A stretch of DNA of 64,000 nt from Methylobacterium nonmethylotrophicum (GCF_004745635.1 NZ_SRLB01000001.1:186001-250000), one strand, 5' to 3'; shown: positions 19,319-28,988, counted from the first letter of the stretch. The notes: generated by a model not told the origin, from the sequence alone. Program-made: numbers and translations.

Positions 19319-19891
19319 TCAGCGGTCGCTGTCGGCGTCCGGGCCGGCCTCGGCCAGGGCGGCACCGACCTCGAGGCCGAGGTCGTCGAGGTTGAACTCC
19401 TCGCGGGTGGTGGTCGACTCGCCGCGGGCCTGGCGCTCGGCCTCCTCGGGGCTGCGGGCGACGTTGACCGTCACGGTGACCTCGACCTCGGGGTGCAGCA
19501 CCACCGGGACGGTGTGCAGGCCGAGGGTCTTGATCGGCTGCGCGATGTTGAACTGGTCGCGGTTCACGGTGAAGCCCTCCTGGGTCACCACCTCGGCGAG
19601 GTCGCGCGGGGAGACCGAGCCGTAGAGCACGCCGGTCTCGCCCGCCTGGCGGATCAGCACGAAGCTCTTGCCGTTGAGGGTCTCGCCGACCTTCTCGGCC
19701 TCCGAGCGGCGCTCGAGGTTGCGGGCCTCGAGCTGGGCGCGCTGGTCCTCGAAGCGCTTCTTGTTCGCCTCGGTGGCGCGCAGCGCCTTGCCGCGGGCGA
19801 GCAGGAAGTTGCGGGCGAAGCCCGGCCGCACCTTCACGGTCTCGCCCATCTGGCCGAGCTTGGCCACGCGCTCGAGCAGGATCACTTCCAT
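19319..19891 (-). CDS. rplI: 50S ribosomal protein L9
   Basis: 190 residues. Begins [37 protein letters not shown], the L9 signature for binding 23S rRNA; a long helix follows, and the C-terminal domain includes [16 protein letters not shown]. About 40 residues longer than the Escherichia coli protein because of an acidic C-terminal extension ([24 protein letters not shown]), common in alphaproteobacteria. Last gene of the rpsF-rpsR-DUF2232-rplI unit. Confidence 0.97.
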   Translation of the reverse strand: MEVILLERVAKLGQMGETVKVRPGFARNFLLARGKALRATEANKKRFEDQRAQLEARNLERRSEAEKVGETLNGKSFVLIRQAGETGVLYGSVSPRDLAEVVTQEGFTVNRDQFNIAQPIKTLGLHTVPVVLHPEVEVTVTVNVARSPEEAERQARGESTTTREEFNLDDLGLEVGAALAEAGPDADSDR

Positions 19892-19999
19892 CGTCGTCGT
19901 CCTAGAATTGAGGGCCTTGCGGGGCCCGGGTTGGTGATGGCGGAGAGAGATCCGCCGTCGGGGAACCGGACCGCCCTTGAGGCGGACCGGGGATTCGGG

Positions 20000-20950
20000 T
20001 CAGGCCATCGGCGGGGCCTGCACCGGCCGGCGCCGCCCGGTGAGGGCGTCGACCAGGCCGAAGAGGGCGAGTGCCGCGAGCGCCACCCCCTGCGTGAGGA
20101 AGACCAGCACGTAGAGGCCGATCAGCAGCGGCGTGCGGCCGGGCCGGCCGCGGCTGCGGTCGTGGATCGCCGCCAGCCCCTGGAGCGCGAGGGCGGCCGC
20201 GAAGGCGCCGATGAGCGCGACCCCGAAGGCGCCGGCATAGCCCGGCGCGAGCGTGAGGCCGCCGCCGATTGCCAGCCCCCACAGGGCCCGGCGCGGCAGC
20301 GTGGTGGCGGGCAGGTCCGGCCAGGGCCGGGCCAGGCGGCCGGAGATCTGCACCACCCGGGCGCCGGCCCACAGATAGAAGGTCAGGAGCAGCGTGAAGG
20401 TCGTCGCCATGATGGCCGGCGCGATGCCGGCGACGCGCTCACTGATGCGGGCGAGGTCGTCCTCCTCGAGCCCGGCGCCGCGGGAGGGGGCCTCCTGCAT
20501 CTGCAATTGCAGCATCGCCCGGGCGAGGCGGCGCACCCGCTCCTGGTAGGCGGCGTGGTCGCCCGAGGACAGCATCACCACGACGATCAGGGCGATGGCG
20601 GCGGTGACGGCGACCCAGGCGAGGAGCCGCCCGGTCGGGTACCATTCCATCTGCCCGGGCGCCCGCTCGCGGCCGAGCAGCGCCAGGTAGCCAAGCCACC
20701 AGGCCGGCAAGGCCGTCGAGACCAGGAAGGCGAGGCCGCGCAAGGGGGAGGCGACGATCGCGAGGGCGAGCGTGCCGGAGGCGGCGGCGACGAGGCCGGT
20801 CCGGTGGCTCCAGCCCATCGCGACGATCAGGATCGGCAGCGGGGCGAGCAGGTAGAGCGCGAGCGCGAGCGGCGTCGCCTGGACGACGACCCCGATCAGG
20901 AGCGCCGAGGCGAGGCCGGCGACGACGCCGATGCCGGTGTGACGAACCAT
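20000..20950 (-). CDS. DUF2232 membrane protein
   Basis: 316 residues, strongly hydrophobic with about eight predicted membrane helices (GLASALLIGVVVQATPLALALYLLAPLPILIVAMGWS at the N-terminus; LLIGLYVLVFLTQGVALAALALFGLVDAL near the end). DUF2232 proteins are regularly encoded between rpsR and rplI in alphaproteobacteria, exactly as here. They resemble the membrane component of ECF-type transporters distantly, but no function is established. Co-transcription with the ribosomal genes is likely from orientation and short gaps. Confidence 0.88.
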   Translation of the reverse strand: MVRHTGIGVVAGLASALLIGVVVQATPLALALYLLAPLPILIVAMGWSHRTGLVAAASGTLALAIVASPLRGLAFLVSTALPAWWLGYLALLGRERAPGQMEWYPTGRLLAWVAVTAAIALIVVVMLSSGDHAAYQERVRRLARAMLQLQMQEAPSRGAGLEEDDLARISERVAGIAPAIMATTFTLLLTFYLWAGARVVQISGRLARPWPDLPATTLPRRALWGLAIGGGLTLAPGYAGAFGVALIGAFAAALALQGLAAIHDRSRGRPGRTPLLIGLYVLVFLTQGVALAALALFGLVDALTGRRRPVQAPPMA

Positions 20951-21055
20951 TGCAACCTGTCCGCTGTCCCGCCGCCCGTCCGGGCGGGGTTAGAGGCGGA
21001 GGGATCCGCCCCAGCGACCCGGCGGCATGCGGCCGCCGGGTTGTTGATCAGAGGA

Positions 21056-21307
21056 TTAGCGGATCACGTAGGGCAGGAAGCCCAGGAAGCGGGCGCGCTT
21101 GATCGCCTGGGCGAGCTCGCGCTGCTTCTTGGCCGACACCGCGGTGATGCGCGAGGGCACGATCTTGCCGCGCTCGGAGACGTAGCGCGAGAGCAGCTTC
21201 ACGTCCTTGTAGTCGATCTTCGGGGCGTTGGGGCCCGAGAACGGGCAGGTCTTGCGCCGACGGAAGAACGGACGACGGCCACCGCCGCCACCAGCACCGA
21301 AAGCCAT
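21056..21307 (-). CDS. rpsR: 30S ribosomal protein S18
   Basis: 83 residues. [73 protein letters not shown] is the complete S18 signature. It pairs with S6 on the small-subunit platform; its start is 3 bases after the rpsF stop. Confidence 0.98.
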   Translation of the reverse strand: MAFGAGGGGGRRPFFRRRKTCPFSGPNAPKIDYKDVKLLSRYVSERGKIVPSRITAVSAKKQRELAQAIKRARFLGFLPYVIR

Positions 21308-21310
21308 GGC

Positions 21311-21796
21311 TTACTGCTCCTCGTTCGTGTTGCGCTCGGCGCGCTCGGCGCGTTCCGGACGGTCGCCGCGCTCCGGGCGATCGCCGCGCTCCGGGCGGTC
21401 GCCGCCGAAGCCGCCGCCGAAACCGTCGTCGTCCCGGCGCCGGCCGCGCTCACGGTCCTTGCGCTCGTCGCGGTCGCGCTTCTGCATCATCGCGGAGGGC
21501 TCGCTCTCAAGCTCCTCGACCCGCACGGTCATGAAGCGCAGCACGTCCTCGGAGATGCGCATCTGGCGCTCCATCTCGGCGAGAGCCGCCGGGGGAGCGT
21601 CGATGTTGAGGAGGGTGAAGTGCGCCTTGCGGTTCTTGCGGATGCGGTAGGCGAGGGACTTCACGCCCCACATCTCGGTCTTCTCGACCTTGCCGCCGTT
21701 CTGCTCGATGACGGACTTGTAGGTCTCGACCATCGTTTCGACCTGCTGCGAGGTCACGTCCTGGCGAGCCAGGAACACATGCTCGTAGAGAGCCAT
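21311..21796 (-). CDS. rpsF: 30S ribosomal protein S6
   Basis: 161 residues. Residues 1-~100 are the S6 fold ([50 protein letters not shown]). The C-terminal ~55 residues are a highly charged, low-complexity tail with three RPERGD-type repeats followed by AERAER, encoded by visible 18-bp repeats in the DNA. E. coli S6 also has a variable acidic tail. First gene of the cluster; a promoter candidate lies about 235 bases upstream. Confidence 0.97.
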   Translation of the reverse strand: MALYEHVFLARQDVTSQQVETMVETYKSVIEQNGGKVEKTEMWGVKSLAYRIRKNRKAHFTLLNIDAPPAALAEMERQMRISEDVLRFMTVRVEELESEPSAMMQKRDRDERKDRERGRRRDDDGFGGGFGGDRPERGDRPERGDRPERAERAERNTNEEQ

Positions 21797-22029
21797 GATG
21801 GGCCTTTCTCAGGGAGACAGAGGCCCGCTGCCAGACAACGCGGGGTGCGGGGTTCTAGCGTCGGGCCGGTTCGTCCTCGCGTCGCACGGCGCCAAGCCCT
21901 TCGAGCCTGCAAAGGCCCGAGCGGTTGTTCGAAGGCGGAGACACGGGACGACGGGGCGGACCCCTGTGGCGGGCCGACTGGCCCGACACCGTCCGTTCAG
22001 CCCCCGGCCGGAGCGAACGCGAGGCGCGG

Positions 22030-22057
22030 CCTATAGCAGGTTTTCACGGAACGGCAA
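22030..22057 (-). promoter_or_regulatory. housekeeping promoter candidate for rpsF-rpsR-DUF2232-rplI
   Basis: On the minus strand TTGCCG (22057-22052), a 16-base spacer and TATAGG (22035-22030), close to the alphaproteobacterial housekeeping consensus. It would give a leader of about 225 nt before rpsF, room for S6-S18 autoregulation. The divergent DUF2336 gene starts at 22186. The rest of the 389-base gap shows no gene. Confidence 0.45.
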
Positions 22058-22185
22058 GGCGGAAACGCGGATTGCGGGCGCCGCCGGGCCGCTCAGGCGG
22101 GCTGCTAAGAAGTGAGTAACCATGTTCCGCGCATCCTGGCGCCGGCGCACGGCCAGGCAGTCTCTCGCAAGGAAGTCGAATCGCG

Positions 22186-23355
22186 ATGGCGTCGGCAGCG
22201 GCCCCCCGGCTCGACAGGTTCCCGCCCGCCCGGCAGGGGGCGGCGGCGCTCGCCGACCTCGTCGACGAGGCCGAGCGGGTCGTCGCCGGCACCGATGCGG
22301 CGCGCCAGCGCCGGGCCCTGCGCGACGTCACGGAATTGCTGGTGGCCCGGTCCGGGCGGCTGTCGCCGCCGCAGGTCAGCGCCTTCGACGAGGTCATGAC
22401 CGTGCTGGCCGAGGGCGCCGGCGCCGAGTCGCGCGGGCGCCTCGCCCGGCGGGTGAGCGGCCTGCCCCGCCCCCCGCACAAGCTGGCGCGCCAGCTCGCC
22501 TGCGATCCCGACCCGGGCGTGGCGGTGCCGGTCCTGGCCTCCTGCGCCACCCTGCCGGACGAGGTGCTGCTGCGCGTCGCCCGCACGAGCGGCCAGGCGC
22601 ATCTCGCGGCTATCGCCCGGCGCGAGCGCGTCGCGGCCCGGGTGGCCGACATCCTGGCGGATCGCGGCGACCAGGCGGTGATGGCGACGCTCCTGGGCAA
22701 CCGGGGCGCGCAGCTCTCGCTTGCCGCCCTGGCGGTCCTGGCCCAGCGCGTCGAGGACCGCTCCGCCTTCGCGGCGGCGCTCGAGGCCCGCGGCACCCTG
22801 CCGCCGCACCAGCGCGCGGCGTTCCTGCAGGCCCGGCCCTCCGGCCCTCCGGCCCCGCCGCGGCGGGCCGCCGAGGCCGTGGCTCTGCGCGTCCGGCTCG
22901 GGCTCGAGGAGGCGGATCTCCGCCACTGGCTCGCCAACGGCCGTGTCACCGAGGCGCTGCTGGGCCTCGCCCATCTCGCCGGCTGCCCCGCCGCGCGGGC
23001 GCAGGCCGCGCATCGCTCCGCGGGCCTGCGGGCGCTGGCGCTGATCGTGCGGGCGGCGGATCTCAGGCTCTCCACCCTCGGCGCCTACCTGCGCGCCCGC
23101 CCGGGCCCGCTCCTGACCCCGGAGGCCGCCGGCGAGGCGGTGCGGCACTTCCGGGCCGTGACGGTGGCGCAGGCCCGCGACCTGGTCGCCGAGCGGCCGA
23201 AGGCCGTCATGAACCCCGTCTCGGAGCGGGACCCGAGCGACGTGATCCTGTTCGGCGATCCCGTCGAGGCGCCGCGGAGAAGCGAGGCGGCGGCCGGCCG
23301 CCTGCCTGTCGCGCACCATCCCGTCGCCCGCCTCGGTGCAGCGCGCGTCTTGTGA
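22186..23355 (+). CDS. DUF2336 domain-containing protein
   Basis: 389 residues, all-helical. Runs of short helical repeats such as VAVPVLASCATLPDEVLLRVARTSGQAHLAAIARRERVAARVADILADRGDQAVMATLLGN match DUF2336, a HEAT-like alphaproteobacterial family often encoded with signalling proteins. No catalytic motif. AAGGAAG precedes the ATG by 7 bases. It runs divergently from rpsF and converges with the cyclase gene, ending 7 bases before that stop. Function unknown. Confidence 0.82.
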   Translation: MASAAAPRLDRFPPARQGAAALADLVDEAERVVAGTDAARQRRALRDVTELLVARSGRLSPPQVSAFDEVMTVLAEGAGAESRGRLARRVSGLPRPPHKLARQLACDPDPGVAVPVLASCATLPDEVLLRVARTSGQAHLAAIARRERVAARVADILADRGDQAVMATLLGNRGAQLSLAALAVLAQRVEDRSAFAAALEARGTLPPHQRAAFLQARPSGPPAPPRRAAEAVALRVRLGLEEADLRHWLANGRVTEALLGLAHLAGCPAARAQAAHRSAGLRALALIVRAADLRLSTLGAYLRARPGPLLTPEAAGEAVRHFRAVTVAQARDLVAERPKAVMNPVSERDPSDVILFGDPVEAPRRSEAAAGRLPVAHHPVARLGAARVL

Positions 23356-23362
23356 GCGGCGC

Positions 23363-24484
23363 TCACGCGGCCGGCTTTGCGCCGAGCATCGCCGGCCGTG
23401 CCGTGCCGCCCGGCACGGGGCGCCTGAGCCCGGCTTCCGCCGTTGCGCGGCCGCCGGCGGTCTCGCGCGCGGCCGTCTCCGCGAGGGCATGCACGACCAT
23501 CGTCTCGCTGCGCCCGCGCAGGCGGTGCGACCCGAGCGGCTCGGCGTCGATGCCCGCGGGCAGCGCCGGAAGCCGGGCCAGGACGGCGTCCGAGATCAGC
23601 ACGGGGCGCCCGGTCTCCCGGCACAGGGATTCGAGCCGCGCGGTCGCGTTCATGACGTCCCCGAAATACGCGATCTTGTGCCGGTCGACGCCGACCTCCG
23701 CCGTGACCACGCTGCCGCCATGCAGCGCGGCGCGCAGCTCGGGCAGGAGGCCGAAGCGCGCGATCCATTGGTCCCGATCGGCCGCGAGGCTCCGGCGGAT
23801 CGCGAAGACGCAGGCGACGCACCGGGCCTCGTCGAGGCCGCGCGCGATCGGCCAGGAGACGATGACCTGGTCGCCGACATAATCGTCGATCTGGCCCCGG
23901 TACCGGCGGACCGGCTGGGCGATCGCCGCGAACACGGCCTTCAGCAGTTCCTGGGCGGCCAGGTCGCCATGGCGCTCGGCATAGGCCGTCGACCCGACGA
24001 GATCGAGGAACAGGAAGATCCGCTCCTCGCTGACCGGGCGGTGGTAGCGTCCGAGGATGAGGTTCGTGAAGGTCTCGCTGCCGATCAGGTCGCGCACCCG
24101 CAGGCCGGTGACGATCAGCGCCGAGGCCGCCACCGCGAACAGGGTGGTGTGGAGCTTGGGCGTAACGGCCTCCAGCAGCGTCTTGTGCACGGTGCCGAAC
24201 GCCCAGAACACCACGCCGGTCAGCGCCATGGCGACGAGGATCACCACCACCATGCTGATCTCTGCGGCGGCGAGGTAGGCGAGGCTCGGGAGCCGTCGCA
24301 GGCGCCGGCTGTATCCGGCGAGGAAGACGCCGCGTTCATACGCGATCACCAGGACGCCGATGCATGTCCCGTAGATGATCCCGATCGGTGACGGCCCGTC
24401 GTAGAACAGGATCCCGTGCAGGGCGCCGGACGCGGCGCAGATCGCCGCGATCGTGACCCAGAAGGTTGCGGTGCCGTTCGACAT
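23363..24484 (-). CDS. membrane-bound class III adenylate/guanylate cyclase
   Basis: 373 residues. Four to six membrane helices occupy residues ~1-130; the class III cyclase domain (~150-330) follows. Metal-binding aspartates are visible at 161 (FLFLDLVGSTAYAERHGD) and 205 (IDDYVGDQVIVSWP), and the transition-state region is in FGDVMNATARLESLCRETGRPVLISD. The ~35-residue tail is Ala/Gly/Pro-rich. It should make cAMP (or cGMP) from ATP at the membrane. The order of catalytic residues suggests it is active; nucleotide choice is not certain. Confidence 0.87.
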   Translation of the reverse strand: MSNGTATFWVTIAAICAASGALHGILFYDGPSPIGIIYGTCIGVLVIAYERGVFLAGYSRRLRRLPSLAYLAAAEISMVVVILVAMALTGVVFWAFGTVHKTLLEAVTPKLHTTLFAVAASALIVTGLRVRDLIGSETFTNLILGRYHRPVSEERIFLFLDLVGSTAYAERHGDLAAQELLKAVFAAIAQPVRRYRGQIDDYVGDQVIVSWPIARGLDEARCVACVFAIRRSLAADRDQWIARFGLLPELRAALHGGSVVTAEVGVDRHKIAYFGDVMNATARLESLCRETGRPVLISDAVLARLPALPAGIDAEPLGSHRLRGRSETMVVHALAETAARETAGGRATAEAGLRRPVPGGTARPAMLGAKPAA

Positions 24485-25029
24485 CGTCGTCTCCAGGTCG
24501 CGGACTCAAGGTCGCGCGCGCCGTCGCGCGAGCAGGCCGGACGATCACGGCGGCAGCGTGACACCCGGATACCTGACGGCCTCGGCCCGTCCCGGGGTCG
24601 TGCGGCACCGCTCGGTCGACGCTGCCGGCGGTGGTGCCGCGCGGATCGCGATCCGCCTTCGTAAGCTGCGGCAGGCGAGCGTGCCGTCAAGGTGATTGGG
24701 ACGTTACAACGCAATGTCCCGCTGCCTTCGAGGCCTGCGGCGGGTCACGCGACTTCCGGATGAACTGTTCTCAAACGAGCAAGGCGCGGGATCCCCTCTG
24801 CAGGCGATCCCGGGCTTGCCCGGATCCGCTGCAAGGTGTGGGGGAGGGGAGGCGCGCGACCTTCAACGGGGAGAGCAATCAGACCGCGTCGTGTGAATGC
24901 AACCGCCCAGACGGAAGAGGGGAGGTGCGCTCTCCCTGTTTCGAACAGATCAAGCGAAGACCGTATCAAGCGCGGAGGGCTCACCGCCCCGGACCACTTT
25001 CACGGGCCGGCCGGAGAGCGGCCCCGTCC
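24485..25029. other. gene-free gap
   Basis: 545 bases between the cyclase start and the alpha/beta hydrolase stop. I see no convincing gene. An imperfect inverted repeat, GGGACGTT with AATGTCCC, lies at about 24699-24721 and could belong to the cyclase promoter region. A second short palindrome, GATCCCGGGCTTGCCCGGATC, is at about 24807. Confidence 0.5.
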
Positions 25030-26172
25030 TCATGGCTTCTTCGCCGCCGTCCCGAGATGCTTGTCGAGGAAGGTCGCGATCTCCCCGAAGACCTCGCGGG
25101 TCTCCGGCGCGTCCGGGTTGAACAGGTACTGGGCGTGGCTCATGCCCTCGAACACCTGGAGCGAGGCCTCGACGCCGGCCTGGCGCAGCTTGCGGTGGGT
25201 GCGCACGGTGTTGGAGAGGAAGAGGTCGCGGGTGCCGGTGGTCAGGATCGTGGGGGGCAGGCCGCGCAGGTCGCCGTAGATCGGCGAGAGCTGGGGGTCG
25301 CGCAGGTCGTGGCCGGCGGCGTAGAGCTGGGCGGCCCGGGTCAGGTAGCCGTCGTAGGAGACCAGGACGTTGTCGAGCCACTCGTTGGCCTTGTAGCTGT
25401 CGCCGGTCTCGGTCAGGTCGGACCACGGCGTCCCGGGCGCGATCGCGGCGGGCAGCGGCACGCCCTCGCGCTTGGCGCGCAGCATCAGCGCCAGCGTCAT
25501 CCCGCCGCCGGTCGAGGTGCCGAACACCGCCATGTTCTCGGCCGGCTGGAGGCTGAGCGCCGCCTTCCACACCGCCATCGCGTCGTCCATCGCGGCGGGG
25601 TAGGGGGCGTCCGGCGGCATGCGGTAGTCGAACGAGATCACCGTGAAGCCGCCGAAGGCCGCCATCAGCACCGCCTCGAGGGTGCCGGCCTCGCCCGGGT
25701 TGTAGACGTAGCCGCCGCCGTGGATGTGGACCAGCAGCCGGTGGCGGTTGCGCTCCGGCACCTCCTTGGGGGCGATGATCCAGGCCTTGACGCCGCCGAT
25801 CACCTCCGGGGTCGAGACCACGCCGAGGCGCTCGCGCAGGGCCGGCAGGGGGGCGGCGGTCTGGGCCGCGAGCTTGGCGACGAGGGCCTTCCACTCCGCC
25901 GCACTGCCCGGGTCGGCGTTCCAGGACGGCACCCGGTAGGGCGCCGCGATCGTGGCCTGGAATTCCGGGCTCACCGTCTCCGGCACCGGGATGCGCCGGC
26001 CCGGCACGGTGCGCGCGCCGGCCTTGGCGTTGGCGGCGTTCTGGGCCGCCTCCAGGCGGGCGAAGTCCGATGCGTCGGCGGTCGGCGGCGCCGGCTGCTG
26101 CGCGAGGGCGGCGGGGCCGGCCAGGGACGCGGCGACCAGGAGCAGGGCGGCGAGGCGGCGCGGGCCGGACAC
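25030..26172 (-). CDS. secreted alpha/beta hydrolase, HSL/acetyl-esterase family
   Basis: 380 residues from a GTG. Signal peptide to about residue 24 (LAALLLVAASLAGPAALAQQ). The oxyanion motif HGGGY is at 151-155, nucleophile Ser220 in FGTSTGGGM, the acid in TGTRDLFLSN and the His in GMSHAQYLF, so the catalytic set of the hormone-sensitive-lipase family is complete. It probably hydrolyses short acyl esters in the periplasm; substrate unknown. It is an isolated minus-strand gene 82 bases after the HAD phosphatase. Confidence 0.87.
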   Translation of the reverse strand: MSGPRRLAALLLVAASLAGPAALAQQPAPPTADASDFARLEAAQNAANAKAGARTVPGRRIPVPETVSPEFQATIAAPYRVPSWNADPGSAAEWKALVAKLAAQTAAPLPALRERLGVVSTPEVIGGVKAWIIAPKEVPERNRHRLLVHIHGGGYVYNPGEAGTLEAVLMAAFGGFTVISFDYRMPPDAPYPAAMDDAMAVWKAALSLQPAENMAVFGTSTGGGMTLALMLRAKREGVPLPAAIAPGTPWSDLTETGDSYKANEWLDNVLVSYDGYLTRAAQLYAAGHDLRDPQLSPIYGDLRGLPPTILTTGTRDLFLSNTVRTHRKLRQAGVEASLQVFEGMSHAQYLFNPDAPETREVFGEIATFLDKHLGTAAKKP

Positions 26173-26254
26173 GGGAGTCGAATCCTGTCTGCGATCGGTG
26201 CCGCACGCTTCGCACGCCCCGCGCCCCCCGGCAAGGCGAACCGGGGAAATTCCC

Positions 26255-26929
26255 CTAGGGCAGACCGCGCCGCAGGATCGAGCTCGCGTAGCCGTCGAGG
26301 AGGTCCTGCGGGTCGCGGTAGATCGCCGTGCACCCCGCGGCGCTCAGGTCGGCCTCGGGAAAGCCGCCGCACAGGACGCCGATCGCCGGCAGCCCGGCCT
26401 TGACGGCGGCCTCGGCATCGTAGGGCGAGTCCCCGATCACGATCGCCTGGCCGCGATGCGGATGCCCGAGCCGCGCGAGCGCCGCCTCGAAGATGTCGGG
26501 ATGCGGCTTCGAGCGCTCGGCCTCGTCGGAATTCGTCGCCACGTCGACGAGGTCGCTGATGCCGGCGATCTCCTGGTAGCGCTCGACCTCGTCGGCCTTG
26601 CCGGAGGAGGCGAGCGCCAGGACGTGCCCCTCCTGCTTCAGCCGCGCGAACAGGGCCCGGACGCCCTGGAACGGCTTCACCCGCGGCAGGTATTGTCGTT
26701 TGAACAGATCGGAGCGGAAGCGCTCGATCGCCTCGCCCTCGCGCGCGAGCCGCTCGGGCGGGACGAAGACCGGCATCAGCTGGTCGCCGCCCTTGCCGAT
26801 CTGGCCGCGGACCGCGTCCTCCCGGACGTCGATGCCGAAGTGCCGGAACGCCTCGGCCCAGGCCGCGGCGTGCAGGTCGACGCTGTCGAGCAGGGTCCCG
26901 TCGATGTCGAAGATCAGGTTGCGGATCAT
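26255..26929 (-). CDS. HAD-superfamily phosphatase (phosphoglycolate phosphatase-like)
   Basis: 224 residues from ATG 26929. Motif I FDIDGTLLDSVDLHAAAW with the two catalytic aspartates; motif II ALASSGKADEVE; Lys in ERSKPHPDIFE; motif IV VIGDSPYDAEAAVKAGLPAIGVLCGG. The helical cap lies between motifs I and II, as in phosphoglycolate and beta-phosphoglucomutase relatives. Cytosolic hydrolysis of a small phosphate ester is expected; the substrate cannot be told. Confidence 0.87.
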   Translation of the reverse strand: MIRNLIFDIDGTLLDSVDLHAAAWAEAFRHFGIDVREDAVRGQIGKGGDQLMPVFVPPERLAREGEAIERFRSDLFKRQYLPRVKPFQGVRALFARLKQEGHVLALASSGKADEVERYQEIAGISDLVDVATNSDEAERSKPHPDIFEAALARLGHPHRGQAIVIGDSPYDAEAAVKAGLPAIGVLCGGFPEADLSAAGCTAIYRDPQDLLDGYASSILRRGLP

Positions 26930-27098
26930 GGCGGGCGCCCTCTGTTGCAGCCGAGCACGAAAGCGGCGCAAAGCACTGGGGTTCCGCGGGCCGAGGCCCC
27001 GGCGGCTGGCCTTCGGGCGCCTCGGCCGTTAGAGGTTCGTCAACGCCGTCCCCGCCGACCGCGCGGGACGCCCCTGACGAGAACCGTGGGAAGTGCCG

Positions 27099-27470
27099 AT
27101 GTCCGTCCTGTCCAGAGCCTGCCTCGTCGTGGCCGTGGCCGCGCTCGCGGGCGGCTGCATCCAGAATCCCCTCGGCCAGGTCGGCGGCGTGCTCCCGGCG
27201 GGCGAGGTCGGCCCGCCGCCCTCCCTGCGCGGCGACGTGAAGGCCCCGGCCCGCAGCAGCGGCGACCTCGCCCAGGCGACGACCGAGCCGACCCGGCGCC
27301 TCAACGTCCCGACGAACAGCCGGGCCGGCAGCGACACCCTGAGCGCCCCGCCCCGGCGCATCCGCCGCGAGGACATCGAGGGCGAGGGCGGGTCGAGCGG
27401 CAGCGGGGGCAGCAGCCTGTCGCCCACCATCGGGTCGGGCGGCTCGGTCGGGCTCGGCGGCAAGTTCTGA
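27099..27470 (+). CDS. small lipoprotein, low-complexity
   Basis: 123 residues from ATG 27099 (an in-frame GTG lies two codons upstream). Signal MSVLSRACLVVAVAALAGGC with lipobox AGGC, so it is likely lipidated. The mature chain is Gly/Ser/Pro/Arg-rich without predicted fold (RRIRREDIEGEGGSSGSGGSSLSPTIGSGGSVGLGGKF). I do not recognise it. It is divergent from the HAD gene and converges on the HARP-like gene. Confidence 0.65.
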   Translation: MSVLSRACLVVAVAALAGGCIQNPLGQVGGVLPAGEVGPPPSLRGDVKAPARSSGDLAQATTEPTRRLNVPTNSRAGSDTLSAPPRRIRREDIEGEGGSSGSGGSSLSPTIGSGGSVGLGGKF

Positions 27471-27499
27471 GACCTCCGGGTCCCGGGGGCCCTGACGCC

Positions 27500-28498
27500 T
27501 CACGGCCCGCGGCTCTCCGTCCCGGCCGCCTTCGCCTCGGGCGCGTCGGACCGGGCCTCCTGCCGGGGCCGGGTCTCGTTCCTGGCCCGGGTCTCCTGAG
27601 CCCGGGCGGTCTCGCGCAGGCGCCGCAGGCGCTCCTCCAGGCCGGTGCGGGTCGCCGGCCACCAGCCGCGGCCGGGCGCGTCGGGGGCGGCCGCCGGCAC
27701 CGTCTCGGCGACCTCCCCGAAGGTCGGGATGCGCCACCAGCCCCAGACCAGGGGCCCCGGCGCGGTGACGGCGGGGTAGTGGGCGAGCGCCTCAGGCTCG
27801 GCGATGGCCGCGTCGTCGAGGGCCTCGAACACCACGACGCCGGCTCCCGCCACCTCTACCGCCGCCCCGAGCGGCGGGGGATCGCCCCGCGGCACCGGGT
27901 GGCGCCGGCGGCGACGCTCCGCCTCGGCGGCGGGGTCGCGGGCGGCCTCGCGCCGGGCCCGCCGCGCCGCCGGTTCGCTCAAGATGGCCGCCTCCTCGAT
28001 GATCGGCCAGACCTCCTTCAGCGCCTCGTAGGAGCGCCAGGGCACCCGCCAGGCGCGGATCTCCGGCGCCCAGGCGGCGAACGGGATGGTGCGCAGCGTC
28101 TCCACCACCCTGCGTGAATAGGGCGTGCGGACCACGAGCGCGTCGTCGCCCGCCGCCAGGTAGGGGCTCTCCAGGGGCTCGAACGCGTAGGCGTCGCGGC
28201 CCTTGTCGTCGCCGTAGGCGTCGAGGGCGGAGATCTCCCGGGCGATCCAGGCATCGGCCCGCTGCTCGGCGGTGGTGCCGGGCACGAACCAGCGCCGGAG
28301 CTTGCGCCGCCAGCGGGCGGTCGGGAAGGTCTCCTTGAAGCGGGCGAGCAGGGCGCGGTCGAACGGCATCGCCACCAGCACGCCGGGACGCTTGGCGGTG
28401 CCGGGCGCCACCGCGAAGCCCGCCCCGCGGGCGACCTCGCCGGCCGGCGCCTGCGGCGTCCCTCCGTCCTGGTCCGTCTCCTGGCCCGCGTCGGACAT
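27500..28498 (-). CDS. uncharacterised protein with two HARP-like motifs
   Basis: 332 residues, no signal or membrane segment. Two similar units are visible: PFDRALLARFKETFPTARWRRKLRRWFVPGT (~45-75) and TPYSRRVVETLRTIPFAAWAPEIRAWRVPWRSYEALKEV (~125-163). The pattern hydrophobic-x-P-(Y/F)-x-x-x-(L/V)-(L/V)-x-x-(F/L)-(K/R)-x-x-P followed by a W-x-(V/L)-P turn resembles the HARP domain of SMARCAL1/HepA annealing helicases. No helicase domain is attached. The remainder is Arg/Glu/Pro-rich. The start is 8 bases after the PRC-barrel gene stop, suggesting co-transcription. Function unknown. Confidence 0.68.
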   Translation of the reverse strand: MSDAGQETDQDGGTPQAPAGEVARGAGFAVAPGTAKRPGVLVAMPFDRALLARFKETFPTARWRRKLRRWFVPGTTAEQRADAWIAREISALDAYGDDKGRDAYAFEPLESPYLAAGDDALVVRTPYSRRVVETLRTIPFAAWAPEIRAWRVPWRSYEALKEVWPIIEEAAILSEPAARRARREAARDPAAEAERRRRRHPVPRGDPPPLGAAVEVAGAGVVVFEALDDAAIAEPEALAHYPAVTAPGPLVWGWWRIPTFGEVAETVPAAAPDAPGRGWWPATRTGLEERLRRLRETARAQETRARNETRPRQEARSDAPEAKAAGTESRGP

Positions 28499-28506
28499 GG
28501 CCCGCC

Positions 28507-28941
28507 TCAGAGCGTCGGGGCGCGGCCGCCGTAATAGTCGTCGAGGCGCCCGCCATAGGCCGGGTCGGTGAACGGGTCCTCGCCCGGGCCGTGGCGGGGC
28601 GCCCCCGCCAGGGTGTCGGCGTCGATGTCGATGACGTAGCCGCCGAGGCGCAGGTCGTAGGTCAGGGCCTTCCAGGGCACCGGGTGGTAGCTCTCGCCGA
28701 AGCCCAGGAAGCCGCCGAAGGACAGGACCGCGTAGGCGACCTGGCCCGAGACCTTGTCGACCATGAAGTTGTAGACGCTGCCGAGATGCTCGCCGGTGCG
28801 GTCGTAGACCGCCGTGCCCTCGACCTTGTTCGAGGCGATGAGCCGGCGGGTCTCGTCGCGGGCGATGCCGTCGCCGGACGGGTCGAGCTCCATCGAGCCG
28901 GGCTCGCGCAAGGCGCGCTCGTTGGGGAGTTCGGTCGGCAT
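28507..28941 (-). CDS. PRC-barrel domain protein
   Basis: 144 residues. The PRC barrel spans ~34-115: NKVEGTAVYDRTGEHLGSVYNFMVDKVSGQVAYAVLSFGGFLGFGESYHPVPWKALTYDL. It is soluble and cytosolic. Such single PRC-barrel proteins are common among general-stress genes of Methylobacterium-type bacteria; the NepR-EcfG-like sigma gene lies about 800 bases away, but I found no clean EcfG promoter ahead of this gene. Confidence 0.86.
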   Translation of the reverse strand: MPTELPNERALREPGSMELDPSGDGIARDETRRLIASNKVEGTAVYDRTGEHLGSVYNFMVDKVSGQVAYAVLSFGGFLGFGESYHPVPWKALTYDLRLGGYVIDIDADTLAGAPRHGPGEDPFTDPAYGGRLDDYYGGRAPTL

Positions 28942-28988
28942 GGCGGGCTCCGGCGCGTGAGGGGAGGGGCTCGAGGGAACGTCTCTGG

